From Microbacterium sp. Clip185 (GTDB lineage: Bacteria; Actinomycetota; Actinomycetes; Actinomycetales; Microbacteriaceae): a stretch of 64,000 bases of DNA. This document shows, piece by piece, positions 9,590 to 18,107 of this stretch. The first letter of the stretch is position 1. Every line of letters starts with the position of its first letter. The DNA lies in the NCBI RefSeq assembly GCF_028743715.1, contig NZ_CP117996.1:868001-932000 (forward strand). The letters are read 5' to 3'. The position numbers and the translations under genes are program-made. Under the pieces are notes generated by a model. It did not search any database. It had not been told where the DNA came from and saw only the letters and a list, made by a program, of their open reading frames with translations.

Positions 9590-11866
9590 GTGCTGAAGCC
9601 CCGTCTGCGTCGCCTTGTTCGGGCGCTCCGAGATGTGCCGGTGCTCGGACCCGCCGTCCGGGCTGGCGACCGGTTGTGGTGGTGGCGCGTCATTCGGCGT
9701 TCGAATCTCGTCGACGCAGGCTTCTACGCTGCGCAGCTCGGCGTCAGCGCGCTCCCGCGGGATGCGGCGATCGCGCACTATATCGTCATGGGCTTTCGCC
9801 GGGGGCTGAGCCTCAATCCGCTGTTCGACGAGATCCACGCAGGTGGGACGCTGCCGGAGGTCTTCCGTGTGCCCGCCCTTTACGCGTACCTGCTGAGCGA
9901 CCGCCCGACCGTCCAGGTGCACCCGCTGTGGGATGCCGTGGCCTACGCACGAGCGAACCCGGGCGACCAGCAGGGGGCGCTGGAGGACGTCTGGCAGGCC
10001 CATGACACCCGCATCCTGCTGTCTGCGCCGGGAGCACGTCGCGAACTCACCGTCGCGCAACTGCGGCGCGAGGCGATCGGCGCTGCACGCGGGTGGCGCC
10101 GGGGTCGCTTTCCCCGCACGGCCGAGCTGGGATCGGAGAGCGAGATCGATCTCGTCCGTGTCGTGCAGGGCCGCGATCGAGGCTACGCGCGAAAGCTGGC
10201 TCAGGTCGCGGGTCTGGTCGCTGATGAGCGCCTCGCTGCGACGATCGCTCTGGTCGATGTCGATGCATCCCAGTGGGTGACGTCCGCTCTGATGGCAGGG
10301 GTGCAGCCGCGTGTCCGTTTTCGCTCGTATCCCGCGAAGACGATCTGGTCACGAGTCGTCGCCGATGCGACCGAGGGGGGGAGTGCTCCGCTTGTCGCCG
10401 TCCTTGATGCCCGCGGCTCGGTGACGGACGAGGAACTCGCGAAGCTGGTCGGGCGCGCCGAGACCGGCGTGTGCGTCGTCCCCGTGCACCGGGAGAGCGA
10501 CGGTACCTCGTGTGGAGTGGGCATCGGGCGTGTGGACCTCGCTGGCGGCGACTGCGTCGTGCTCGGCGGTCACCCCCACGAGGACGTGTTGCGCCTTGGC
10601 GATCAGGTCGAGGTTCCGCGGCCATTGGGTCGCTCGTTCGTCATGCCTCGCGCGGCGACGCGGGCCGCTTTCGCCCGCCGATCGGTCGACGACCTTTCGG
10701 GCATCGCGTGGCAGAACATGCCCCGGTGCATCGCCCTTCCCGCCGTCGCTCCTGTGCTCGATGAACCCGAGTACGCGTTCCGACGCGGTCGGGGTAACGG
10801 GCGCCCGGTGCCCGTGCGCGTGTCCAGCGATGATCACCAACGGGTCGAGCACATCCTCGCCGAGGCCGGCTTCTCGGTACGTGGATGGCGCCTTGATCGG
10901 AGCACCGCCGTCCCCGTCCTCGAGGTACGCCGTCGTGACGTGTCGCAGCAGAGGTGGGCCATCAAGATCTGTTCGCCCGCGGGCAAGCGCGGCGAGGTGT
11001 GGGGAGACACACATTTCGCTCACGGTCTCGCCGCCGCACTTCGTCGTGCCGGACACATCGTCGTCATCGACGCTTTCGGCGCGGCTCGAAGGTCCACGGC
11101 CTACCTCGATGACGTCAACGTCGTCGTGCGTGGCCCGTACCGCATTCAGCCGCCGGCGACGGGAGTCAACCTGGAGTGGATCATCAGCCACCCTGATGAG
11201 ATCACCCGGGCGGAGCTGGAGCAGTTCGACCGTGTCTTCGCCGCCTCCGAGCCGTGGGCCGAACGAGCAGGCGAGCGGTGGGGCATCGCGGTGGAGCCGC
11301 TGCTCGAGTGCACGGACACCGACAAGTTCACGCCCCGAGGGCTCGCGCGCGGTGACGACATCGTCTTCGTTGGCACGGCGCGGGGCATTCCGCGGCCCAG
11401 TGTCGTGGCGCCCGTGCGCGCCGGCATCGACGTGAAGGTCTACGGCCCCGACTGGCGTCCCTTCGTTCCCGCATCAGTGATCACTGCCGAGTCCATCGAC
11501 AACGAGGATCTGCCCGCCCGGTACGAGACAGCCTCGATCGTGCTGAACGACCAGTGGCCCGCTATGCGTCGCGAGGGGTTCATCGCGATGCGACCGTTCG
11601 ATGTCGTCGCCGTCGGCGGGCGCGTGATCTCCGAGCAGGTCTATGGCATCGAAGAGCTCTTCCAGGGGGCAGTCGTGACGTATCGCGACCCCGAGCATCT
11701 CGTCGAACTCCTCCGCGCCGATGCGGACACGCTCTTCCCGAACGCCGACCGGCTGAAGGAGATCAGCGAGTCCGTGAGGCGCGAGCACTCGTTCGACGCC
11801 CGCGCCGCCGTGCTGGCCGAGGCGGCGAAGGCGTCGCGCTCCGGCGTCGATAGAATCGATCGGTGA
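9590..11866 (+). CDS. large two-part glycosyltransferase with CgeB-like C-terminal domain
   Basis: The protein has 758 residues. Residues ~35-85 carry the 'DAGFYAAQLG...AIAHYIVMGFRRGLSLNPLFDE' block, a short module often placed before polysaccharide glycosyltransferase domains. A middle part (~130-430) resembles a degenerate transferase or binding domain. The C-terminal ~300 residues, from WAIKICSPAGKRGEVWGDTHFA onward, look like the GT-B 'glycosyl transferases group 1 / CgeB' type (VEPLLECTDTDKFTP, YETASIVLNDQWPAMRREGFIAMRPFDVVAVGG). GTG 9590 is chosen because AAGGG lies 9 bases upstream; TTG 9584 overlapping the previous stop is the alternative. It is coupled by GTGA to the GT9 gene. Confidence 0.75.
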   Translation: MLKPRLRRLVRALRDVPVLGPAVRAGDRLWWWRVIRRSNLVDAGFYAAQLGVSALPRDAAIAHYIVMGFRRGLSLNPLFDEIHAGGTLPEVFRVPALYAYLLSDRPTVQVHPLWDAVAYARANPGDQQGALEDVWQAHDTRILLSAPGARRELTVAQLRREAIGAARGWRRGRFPRTAELGSESEIDLVRVVQGRDRGYARKLAQVAGLVADERLAATIALVDVDASQWVTSALMAGVQPRVRFRSYPAKTIWSRVVADATEGGSAPLVAVLDARGSVTDEELAKLVGRAETGVCVVPVHRESDGTSCGVGIGRVDLAGGDCVVLGGHPHEDVLRLGDQVEVPRPLGRSFVMPRAATRAAFARRSVDDLSGIAWQNMPRCIALPAVAPVLDEPEYAFRRGRGNGRPVPVRVSSDDHQRVEHILAEAGFSVRGWRLDRSTAVPVLEVRRRDVSQQRWAIKICSPAGKRGEVWGDTHFAHGLAAALRRAGHIVVIDAFGAARRSTAYLDDVNVVVRGPYRIQPPATGVNLEWIISHPDEITRAELEQFDRVFAASEPWAERAGERWGIAVEPLLECTDTDKFTPRGLARGDDIVFVGTARGIPRPSVVAPVRAGIDVKVYGPDWRPFVPASVITAESIDNEDLPARYETASIVLNDQWPAMRREGFIAMRPFDVVAVGGRVISEQVYGIEELFQGAVVTYRDPEHLVELLRADADTLFPNADRLKEISESVRREHSFDARAAVLAEAAKASRSGVDRIDR
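11851..11856 (+). promoter_or_regulatory. -10 box inside the preceding gene, leaderless start of the GT9 gene
   Basis: TAGAAT ends 6 bases before the GTG at 11863 and lies within the last codons of the upstream transferase. It would let the heptose genes be expressed separately. Confidence 0.5.
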
Positions 11867-13107
11867 GGCCACGTAACCTGCTCCGACGGATCGTGTGGAC
11901 GGCGAACGCCATCCGCCACCGGGACCCGCTGTCCCCGCGGTTGTTTCTCCGGCTGTTCGGCTCCTGGCGCCGACGCCCCTGGGACTCAGCGAAGGCGCCG
12001 CGCCGCGTCGTCATCCTGCGCAGCGACGAGATCGGGGACACGGCCACCACGCTGGCGCTGCTGGCGGCGATGCGTCTGCAGTGGCCGAAGGCCGTGATCC
12101 ACCTCGTGGTCAAGCCTGGGCCGGCGGCGATGTTCCACGCGGCATCGACAGTGGACCGGGTCATCGAGTGGACACCGATCACCGAAGGATCGGCGCCCAA
12201 GCGGCAGATCCTCACCGCGAGACAGGCGCTGCGACGCTTCCGGCTGCGCGGCTACGACCTTGCGGTCCTTCCGCGGTGGGACTTCGACGACACACCCGTG
12301 CGCTACCTCGCCGCAGCCTCCCGCGCCCGTTCGATCGTCGGCTTCGCGCCCGTGCCCGAAAGGGAGCCGGTGTGGTTCGGCGACCAGTCCCAGTTGCTGA
12401 CCGATGAGATCGAACGGGGAGACACCCCGTTGCTGACCGTCGGGCAGCTGCGCAGGGTCGCCCAGCGCCTCGGACTTGACTGGCCGACGGCTCAGAACCC
12501 GTCGATCGGGCACGAGCTCTTCGACGATCGCGACGCCAAACGCGTCGCCGAGATGGCGCCGTTGCCGTCCGCGCCGGGACTCATCGTTGCCGTGGGGATC
12601 GGCGCACGCGACGCCAAGCGTCAGTGGCCCGTGGAGGATGTGAGCGAAGCGATGGGCGCACTCGCCGAGGCGGGTCCCGTCACGGTGCAGATCCTCGGTG
12701 GTGCGGTCGATGCGCAGCGTGCGGAACGTCTCGCGCAACTCTTGCGCCAGCGTGGCATCGCCGCCTTCGACCTCGCGGGCGGATTGACGCTCAGCGAGAG
12801 CGCTGCGGCGATCGCCCGATCGGATCTGTTCCTGGGTAACGATTCGGGCCTCCAGCACATCGCCAGCGCGATCGACCTTCCGATCGTGGTCGTGACCTGT
12901 CATCCCGCGAGCGGTTCGCCGTGGAGCGACAATGCGCCCGAGCGATTCGGGCCCTGGTCTGCCCGGAACGTCGTGCTCCAGCCGGCTACGCCGTCGCCGG
13001 ACTGCACCGAGGAGTGCGTCGCGGGCAAGCCGCACTGCATCCGACAGGTGCGGGCCGCCGACGCCGTCGCGGCGATCACGGGATTGCTCCAGGGTGCCGC
13101 GAGCTGA
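11863..13107 (+). CDS. GT9 family glycosyltransferase, ADP-heptose:acceptor heptosyltransferase-like
   Basis: The 414-residue protein has the hallmarks of family 9 heptosyltransferases: RRVVILRSDEIGDTATTL near residue 45-65, the donor-binding GIGARDAKRQWP, and ARSDLFLGNDSGLQHIASA. Near the end is a Cys-rich C-x3-C-x6-C tail motif typical of these enzymes. It is followed 49 bases later by hldE and then gmhA, so ADP-heptose is the natural donor. GT9 enzymes are best known from Gram-negative LPS. Here the acceptor must be a different wall or lipid-linked glycan. It starts within the stop codon of the previous gene (GTGA). Confidence 0.9.
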   Translation: MRPRNLLRRIVWTANAIRHRDPLSPRLFLRLFGSWRRRPWDSAKAPRRVVILRSDEIGDTATTLALLAAMRLQWPKAVIHLVVKPGPAAMFHAASTVDRVIEWTPITEGSAPKRQILTARQALRRFRLRGYDLAVLPRWDFDDTPVRYLAAASRARSIVGFAPVPEREPVWFGDQSQLLTDEIERGDTPLLTVGQLRRVAQRLGLDWPTAQNPSIGHELFDDRDAKRVAEMAPLPSAPGLIVAVGIGARDAKRQWPVEDVSEAMGALAEAGPVTVQILGGAVDAQRAERLAQLLRQRGIAAFDLAGGLTLSESAAAIARSDLFLGNDSGLQHIASAIDLPIVVVTCHPASGSPWSDNAPERFGPWSARNVVLQPATPSPDCTEECVAGKPHCIRQVRAADAVAAITGLLQGAAS

Positions 13108-13156
13108 GTCGGATAGTCTCGTTCGGTCCTCCTCGAATCAAGCTCTGGAACCATCC

Positions 13157-14641
13157 ATGCTCTCTTCGTCATCGATCACCCCGCGTCATCTCCTCGAGTT
13201 CGAGGACACGCACGTCATCGTGATCGGCGACGCCATGCTGGATCGGTACGTGGAAGGCGTCGTCAACCGCATCTCGCCGGAGGCGCCGATTCCCATCCTC
13301 CAGGTGCATCAGGACCGCAGCGTCGCAGGCGGCGCGGCCAACGCTGCCATGAACATCGCGGCGCTGGGTGCGCGTACGACCTTGATCGCGTCCTGGGCGC
13401 TGGATGCGTCCGGTCGTGAGTTGGAGCGCATCTTGGAGCACGCGGGGGTGTCGACCGTGCGGGTGCAGCGGGGCGACGCGCCCACCATCGAGAAGCTCCG
13501 TGTCGTGGCGGGTCAGCAGCAGATCGTCCGCCTCGATCGCGAGGACACGGCCGCGCTCGAGGCCGTCGGCGCCGACGAGGTGGTCGGAGCGCTGCAGGAC
13601 GCACTGGAAGGGAACTCTCGAGCCACAGCGGTCGTGATCTCCGACTACGCGAAGGGACTTCTCGACGCGGCCCTGGTGGCCAGGATCGTCGCGGTGGCGC
13701 AGACGTACAGCGTTCCGGTGATCGCGGACCCCAAGTCGGACGACATACGGAAGTACCGGGGTGCGACCGTGGTGAAGCCCAATTTCGCCGAGGCTTCGCA
13801 GATGGCGGGCCTCACGGCATCCGCCCCGGATGAGGCGAGCCTCGACACGATCGCGCAACGACTGCTGGTGGAGGGCATTGGCGCTCTCGCCGTGTCGTTG
13901 TCGGCGATCGGCGTCGAAGTCATCGAGAAGCACTCCCGCACCCGCATTCCCACCCGCGCTCGACTCGTCTCCGACGTGTCCGGTGCCGGGGACTCGATGA
14001 TCTCGGGCATCGCCGTCGGCCTCGCGAGCGGGATGACGATCCTCCAGGCCGTGCAGGTGGGCAATATGGCGGCGGGAATCGCCTGCGGGCGTCCCGGAAC
14101 CGCCGTCGTCACCGCCGCCGATCTCCTCAACGAGCTGCTCGTGGAGTCCGCTCCCGAGGACCGCCCCGGAACGATCGAGGACTGGGCCGAGCTGGCGCAG
14201 CTGGTTGCGGTCGAGAAAGCGGCGGGCAAACGGGTCGTCTTCGCCAACGGTGTGTTCGATCTGCTGCACGCCGGCCACGTCAGCCTCCTGAAAGAGGCGC
14301 GCTCGCTCGGCGACGTGCTCGTGGTGGGGGTGAACTCGGATGCGTCCACGGCGAGGTTGAAGGGGCCGTCCCGACCGCTGCAGCCCCAGGCCGACCGGAT
14401 GGCGGTGCTCGATGCCGTCCGATACGTCGACTTCGTCACGGTGTTCGAACAGGACACGCCCCGCGACCTCATCCGCGCCATCCGCCCCGATGTGATCGTC
14501 AAGGGCTCGGATTACCGACCCGATGAGGTGGTGGGGGGCGACGACGCCAAAGCCTGGGGTGGGACGGTGCACATCGTCTCGCTGCTCGACGGCGTCTCCA
14601 CGACAAGGCTGTCGCAGGGGCAGCAGGTGCGCCGCGACTGA
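13157..14641 (+). CDS. hldE: bifunctional heptose-7-phosphate kinase / heptose-1-phosphate adenylyltransferase
   Basis: This 494-residue two-domain enzyme phosphorylates D-glycero-D-manno-heptose 7-phosphate at C1 and later adenylylates heptose 1-phosphate to ADP-heptose. The N-terminal ~330 residues are a PfkB-type kinase with VAGGAANAAMNIAALGA and the catalytic GAGD (residues 276-279). The C-terminal domain is a nucleotidyltransferase with FANGVFDLLHAGH (HxGH at 371-374) and the late VKGSDY segment. Both halves look intact. A TAGTCT box ~40 bases upstream could give a short leader. With gmhA and gmhB next to it, every step to ADP-D,D-heptose is covered except a possible final epimerase (HldD), which I do not find. 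Confidence 0.95.
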   Translation: MLSSSSITPRHLLEFEDTHVIVIGDAMLDRYVEGVVNRISPEAPIPILQVHQDRSVAGGAANAAMNIAALGARTTLIASWALDASGRELERILEHAGVSTVRVQRGDAPTIEKLRVVAGQQQIVRLDREDTAALEAVGADEVVGALQDALEGNSRATAVVISDYAKGLLDAALVARIVAVAQTYSVPVIADPKSDDIRKYRGATVVKPNFAEASQMAGLTASAPDEASLDTIAQRLLVEGIGALAVSLSAIGVEVIEKHSRTRIPTRARLVSDVSGAGDSMISGIAVGLASGMTILQAVQVGNMAAGIACGRPGTAVVTAADLLNELLVESAPEDRPGTIEDWAELAQLVAVEKAAGKRVVFANGVFDLLHAGHVSLLKEARSLGDVLVVGVNSDASTARLKGPSRPLQPQADRMAVLDAVRYVDFVTVFEQDTPRDLIRAIRPDVIVKGSDYRPDEVVGGDDAKAWGGTVHIVSLLDGVSTTRLSQGQQVRRD

Positions 14642-14668
14642 CGCGGCGAGAACGGGAAGGTGAACGGC

Positions 14669-15250
14669 ATGGGTGTCGTCGCAGACAATCTCCTCGAGAA
14701 CGCGGCGCGTATGACGGCGCTTGCGAATGACGAGAACTTCGGGCTCGCGTTCGAGCGCGCCTCCGAGCTGATGGTCACGAGTCTCAAGAGCGGGGGCACT
14801 CTCTTCGCGTGCGGCAACGGCGGTTCCATGACCAACGCGCAGCACTTCGCGGAGGAGTTGACGGGGCGATTCCGTGCCAGCCGTCCGCCGCTGCGTGCGA
14901 TCGCGATCTCCGACCCCTCGCACCTGACGTGCGTGGCGAACGATTACGGCTACGAGTACGTGTTCTCGAAGTTCATCGAGGCTCTCGCACGTCCCGGAGA
15001 CGTGCTGCTCGCGCTGAGCACGAGCGGGAAGTCTGCCAACGTCTTGCGTGCAGCCCAGGCGATGAAGGCCGCCGGCGGGACCGTCGTGGCTTCCTCGGGT
15101 CCCGCCCAGACCGCGATCTCGGAGGTGGCCGACGTGTCATTCGCCCTGGGGGAGAGCCGCTGGGCGGACCGCATCCAGGAGTCAGAGCTCGTGGTCATCC
15201 ACTCGCTCATGCAGGCGATCGAAGACGGCTTCGGCTACTCGACCAATTAA
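14669..15250 (+). CDS. gmhA: phosphoheptose isomerase
   Basis: The 193-residue SIS-domain enzyme converts sedoheptulose 7-phosphate to D-glycero-D-manno-heptose 7-phosphate, the first step of the heptose pathway. Family motifs are CGNGGSMTNAQHFAEEL (residues 48-64), LALSTSGKSANVLRA, and the late VIHSLMQAIED with the metal or catalytic His. ATG 14669 is preferred over GTG 14660 because GGGAAGG at 14654-14660 is the ribosome-binding site. The TAA overlaps the stop of gmhB on the other strand within a TTAA palindrome. Confidence 0.95.
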   Translation: MGVVADNLLENAARMTALANDENFGLAFERASELMVTSLKSGGTLFACGNGGSMTNAQHFAEELTGRFRASRPPLRAIAISDPSHLTCVANDYGYEYVFSKFIEALARPGDVLLALSTSGKSANVLRAAQAMKAAGGTVVASSGPAQTAISEVADVSFALGESRWADRIQESELVVIHSLMQAIEDGFGYSTN

Positions 15251-15873
15251 GACCTACGCGCCGCGTCGACGGCGGCGGCGAACTCCGTCAGACCGATGAA
15301 CGTCAGGTCTGCACACGGGTCCTGCGCGCCGTCGATGCGCACGGCGACGCAGCCCCCGGTGATGGCACCCAATCGCCGCGCCATTTCGATGTCGGAGTCG
15401 GTGTCGCCGACCATGATGCTCAGTGAACCGTCGATGTCGGGGTGCGCGTCCAGATAAGCCGTCGCCATTCCCGGCAGGGGTTTGCGGCACGCGCATTCCT
15501 CGGACGCCAGATGCGGGCAGAAGTGCACGGCGTCGATGCGCCCGCCCGCCTGCGCCACGGCGCTGACCATCTGGCGGTGGATGTCCTCTAGCGCATCCAC
15601 GCTCATGAGTCGCTTGCCGACCCCCTGCTGGTTCGTCACGACGACGATGCGCGGCGCCCACGCCGCGAGCGACCGAAGCGCGTCGAGAACGCCGGGGAGG
15701 AAGTGAAAACCGTCCCATGTACGGACGTAGCCGTCGCGGATCCTCTCGTTGATGACGCCATCGCGGTCCAAGAAGAGGCACCACGTTCTGCCAGAGCGGT
15801 CGCCCAGCAGGGAGGCGATCTCGGAGCCGGGATGGTTCGTCCCCCCCGCACGCCGTCCCGCATCCGCATTCAA
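15247..15873 (-). CDS. gmhB: D-glycero-D-manno-heptose 1,7-bisphosphate 7-phosphatase
   Basis: This 208-residue HAD phosphatase removes the C7 phosphate between the two HldE steps. It has the nucleophile motif LFLDRDGVINE (Asp36/Asp38), TNQQGVGK, the zinc-binding pattern CPH-x6-C-A-C before RKPLPGM, and VGDTDSDIEMA. These identify the GmhB/HisB-N group with structural zinc. It starts with TTG overlapping the stop of the upstream gene (TTGA at 15870-15873); no ATG or GTG fits in frame before the motif. A small chance remains that the start is a later codon. It belongs to the minus-strand aminosugar operon but completes the plus-strand heptose pathway. Confidence 0.9.
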   Translation of the reverse strand: MNADAGRRAGGTNHPGSEIASLLGDRSGRTWCLFLDRDGVINERIRDGYVRTWDGFHFLPGVLDALRSLAAWAPRIVVVTNQQGVGKRLMSVDALEDIHRQMVSAVAQAGGRIDAVHFCPHLASEECACRKPLPGMATAYLDAHPDIDGSLSIMVGDTDSDIEMARRLGAITGGCVAVRIDGAQDPCADLTFIGLTEFAAAVDAARRS

Positions 15874-16784
15874 GAGTTCGCCAATTCCCGGAACTCCTCG
15901 TAGTCGCGGATGTAGTCGCCATCGTCGTACGGATGGGATGCGAAGACGATCAGCACAGCATCGGGGCTGTAGTCGTACTGGGTGCCCCATGTCATCTTCG
16001 GCATGTACAGGCCGAGTGACGGATCGTCGAGCACGTAGGCGCTTCGGTCCTTGCCGTCATCCACGATGCACGAGACGCTACCGGTCAGGCAGACGAGGAA
16101 CTGTTCACACTGCCGGTGCGCATGTTCACCGCGCACCTCCTTCGACGGAACTCCGTAAACGAAGAACACCCGCTGCGCCTCGAACGGAAGATCGCCGGGA
16201 AGATCGATCGGGAGAAGCGCTCCGCGGATGTCGCTCACCGTCCGCAAACGCGTCAACCCCGCAGTCGTTCCCGCGACGGGGGCCGTCTCGGGAACATGAC
16301 CTCCTGCTGTCTCGGTGTATCCGACGATACGAGCGGGATTCCCGACGACGATCGCGTAGGGCGGCACATCCTTCGTCACGACGGCGCCCGCTCCCACCAT
16401 GGCCCTCCGTCCGACGCGGATGCCAGGAAGGATCACCGCTCCTCCGCCAAGTGATGCGCCGTCTTCGATCACTGTCGTGGCGAAGGAATCGGGGTACTGC
16501 TTGCTGCGGGGGAATCGGTCGTTGGTGAAGGTGACATTGGGGCCGACGAAGACGTCATCGCCCAAACGGATTCCGTCCCAGATCTGGACGCCCGACTTGA
16601 GCGTCACTCGGTCGCCGATTCGGACATCGTTCTCGACGAAGACGTGATCATTGACGTTGACGTCGTCACCGATCACGGCACCGGGGAGCACGTGTGAGAA
16701 CGCCCAGATCCTGGTGCCGTTGCCCACCGTCGTGCTCTCGCAGATTCCGTTCTCGTGTACGAAGTAGCCTGCCGTGTCAGTCAT
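15870..16784 (-). CDS. fused sugar N-acetyltransferase / dTDP-hexose 3,4-ketoisomerase (FdtD/WxcM type)
   Basis: The 304-residue protein has two domains. Residues ~1-155 form a left-handed beta-helix hexapeptide acetyltransferase (repeats such as GNGTRIWAFSHVLPGAVIG and AMVGAGAVVTKDVPPYAIVVGNPAR). Residues ~165-304 form a cupin resembling FdtA/QdtA ketoisomerases (RVFFVYGVPSKEVRGEHAHRQCEQF). The cupin would turn dTDP-4-keto-6-deoxyglucose into the 3-keto sugar. After amination by the DegT enzyme next door, the other half would acetylate it to dTDP-3-acetamido-3,6-dideoxyhexose. Similar fusions are known as FdtD and WxcM. Whether the product is Fuc3NAc or Qui3NAc cannot be told. ATG 16784 has AGAAAGG upstream. 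Confidence 0.87.
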   Translation of the reverse strand: MTDTAGYFVHENGICESTTVGNGTRIWAFSHVLPGAVIGDDVNVNDHVFVENDVRIGDRVTLKSGVQIWDGIRLGDDVFVGPNVTFTNDRFPRSKQYPDSFATTVIEDGASLGGGAVILPGIRVGRRAMVGAGAVVTKDVPPYAIVVGNPARIVGYTETAGGHVPETAPVAGTTAGLTRLRTVSDIRGALLPIDLPGDLPFEAQRVFFVYGVPSKEVRGEHAHRQCEQFLVCLTGSVSCIVDDGKDRSAYVLDDPSLGLYMPKMTWGTQYDYSPDAVLIVFASHPYDDGDYIRDYEEFRELANS

Positions 16785-17181
16785 GTCGACCTTTCTCACG
16801 CTCTGCAAAAACAATCCGACCCGCCACGAAACCCAAAGGTGCGGTGACCACGACGCTCAGGGCGTTCGCGAACGCAGGCCACGCCAGGGCCTCGATACCC
16901 GCGATGACAACGAGCCCGACCAGGAAGATGACGACGTAACAGAGCGCGTATGCGATCGCTGCGCGCGGGGAGCCGTCGCGCGTGAACACCCACCTCGCGG
17001 CAAACACGGTGGAGTACACCAATCCCAGGCCGAAAGAGATCGTATAGGCCAGCCACCCGGGCATGACATAGCTGAGCCCGACCAATACGGCCGTGGTCAC
17101 GAGCGTGTTCGTCGCACCGATCACGAGGAACCGCCACGCCGCTTGGCGCGTGGTGCGGCGTCCATTCGGAACGGCTGTCAC
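16777..17181 (-). CDS. GtrA-like membrane protein
   Basis: This 134-residue protein has four membrane helices and the GtrA family look (RFLVIGATNTLVTTAVLVGL, then FARW-like 'AARWVFTRDG'). GtrA-like proteins are thought to flip undecaprenyl-phosphate sugars made by GtrB-like transferases, although direct proof is limited. Its GTG overlaps the stop of the GtrB-like gene (GTGA at 17178-17181), and its stop overlaps the next gene by 8 bases. This is a strongly coupled set. Confidence 0.88.
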   Translation of the reverse strand: MTAVPNGRRTTRQAAWRFLVIGATNTLVTTAVLVGLSYVMPGWLAYTISFGLGLVYSTVFAARWVFTRDGSPRAAIAYALCYVVIFLVGLVVIAGIEALAWPAFANALSVVVTAPLGFVAGRIVFAEREKGRHD

Positions 17182-18107
17182 CACTCCTCGCGCTTCATCA
17201 CGATGGCCGTGGGGCGTTGTTTGGTGTTGTCGAAGATTCGCCAAACGTATGCGCCGACGATCCCAATCGAGGTGATCGTGAGGAACGTCGAGAACAAGAT
17301 CGTCAGCATAAGGGGCACGTATCCGGGTTCATTGATCTGTCCGGCGAGGTAGTAGCCGAGGATCACCATCGCGACGATCACGACGAGGAAACCCCCGAGC
17401 ACGCCGCCGACCAAGAGCACGTCCAAAGGAATGTTCGTGAAAGCGAACACGCTGTCGAGGAGGTACTTGAGACGCTTGCGCAGAGTCCAACGGCTCTTTC
17501 CCTCTTGGCGCGGTTGGCGTTCGTAGGGGATCTCGGCTCGGCGAAAACCCACCCAATACAGTTGAGCAACGAGACTCGAGTTCGCCTCGGTCATCTGGAC
17601 CAGCTGTTGCGCAACAGCCCGGGTGCATCCGAAGACGTCGACGCCCCCGGGCGGCATGTCACGAGCGATGAATCGACGGTACATACCCCAGAACGTCCGC
17701 GCACCGATGCTCGACAACGCGGGGTCGTTGCGAGCTGTCCGGCGGCCCACGACGACGTCGAGCGCGCCCGTCGACAAGGTGCGGGAGAACTCGATCATCA
17801 GCTCTGCGGGCTCTTGCAGGTCGGCGGCCATGACGCCGATCGCTTCCCCCCGTGCCGCGGCGAGGCCAGTGCGGATCGCCGCGAAGGAGCCGAAGTTACG
17901 CGAGTGCTGAAGCAGCTGAGAGTGGAATCCCGCATCGGGTAGGGCGGCGACAAGCGCTTCGTAGGAGCCATCGGGTGAACCGTCCACGACGAACACCACC
18001 TCGGTGTCCGCGGGGAGATCGCGCATGAGCTCGTTGAGACGGGCGACGAGGGAAGGGATGTTCTCCTCGTTGCCGTACACCGGGATGACGATCGAGAAGG
18101 CCGTCAC
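17178..18107 (-). CDS. GtrB/DPM1-like GT2 glycosyltransferase with two C-terminal membrane helices
   Basis: The 309-residue enzyme begins VTAFSIVIPVYGNEENIPSL. The acidic donor motif is GVMAADLQEPAELM (Asp96), followed by a GGVDVFGC segment and two membrane helices near residues 230-290. This is the layout of GtrB-type enzymes that put a sugar on undecaprenyl phosphate. Its neighbours are an aminotransferase and a GtrA-like gene, so a dTDP-3-acetamido sugar is a plausible donor rather than UDP-glucose. The start is the GTG overlapping the DegT stop. Confidence 0.88.
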   Translation of the reverse strand: MTAFSIVIPVYGNEENIPSLVARLNELMRDLPADTEVVFVVDGSPDGSYEALVAALPDAGFHSQLLQHSRNFGSFAAIRTGLAAARGEAIGVMAADLQEPAELMIEFSRTLSTGALDVVVGRRTARNDPALSSIGARTFWGMYRRFIARDMPPGGVDVFGCTRAVAQQLVQMTEANSSLVAQLYWVGFRRAEIPYERQPRQEGKSRWTLRKRLKYLLDSVFAFTNIPLDVLLVGGVLGGFLVVIVAMVILGYYLAGQINEPGYVPLMLTILFSTFLTITSIGIVGAYVWRIFDNTKQRPTAIVMKREEW

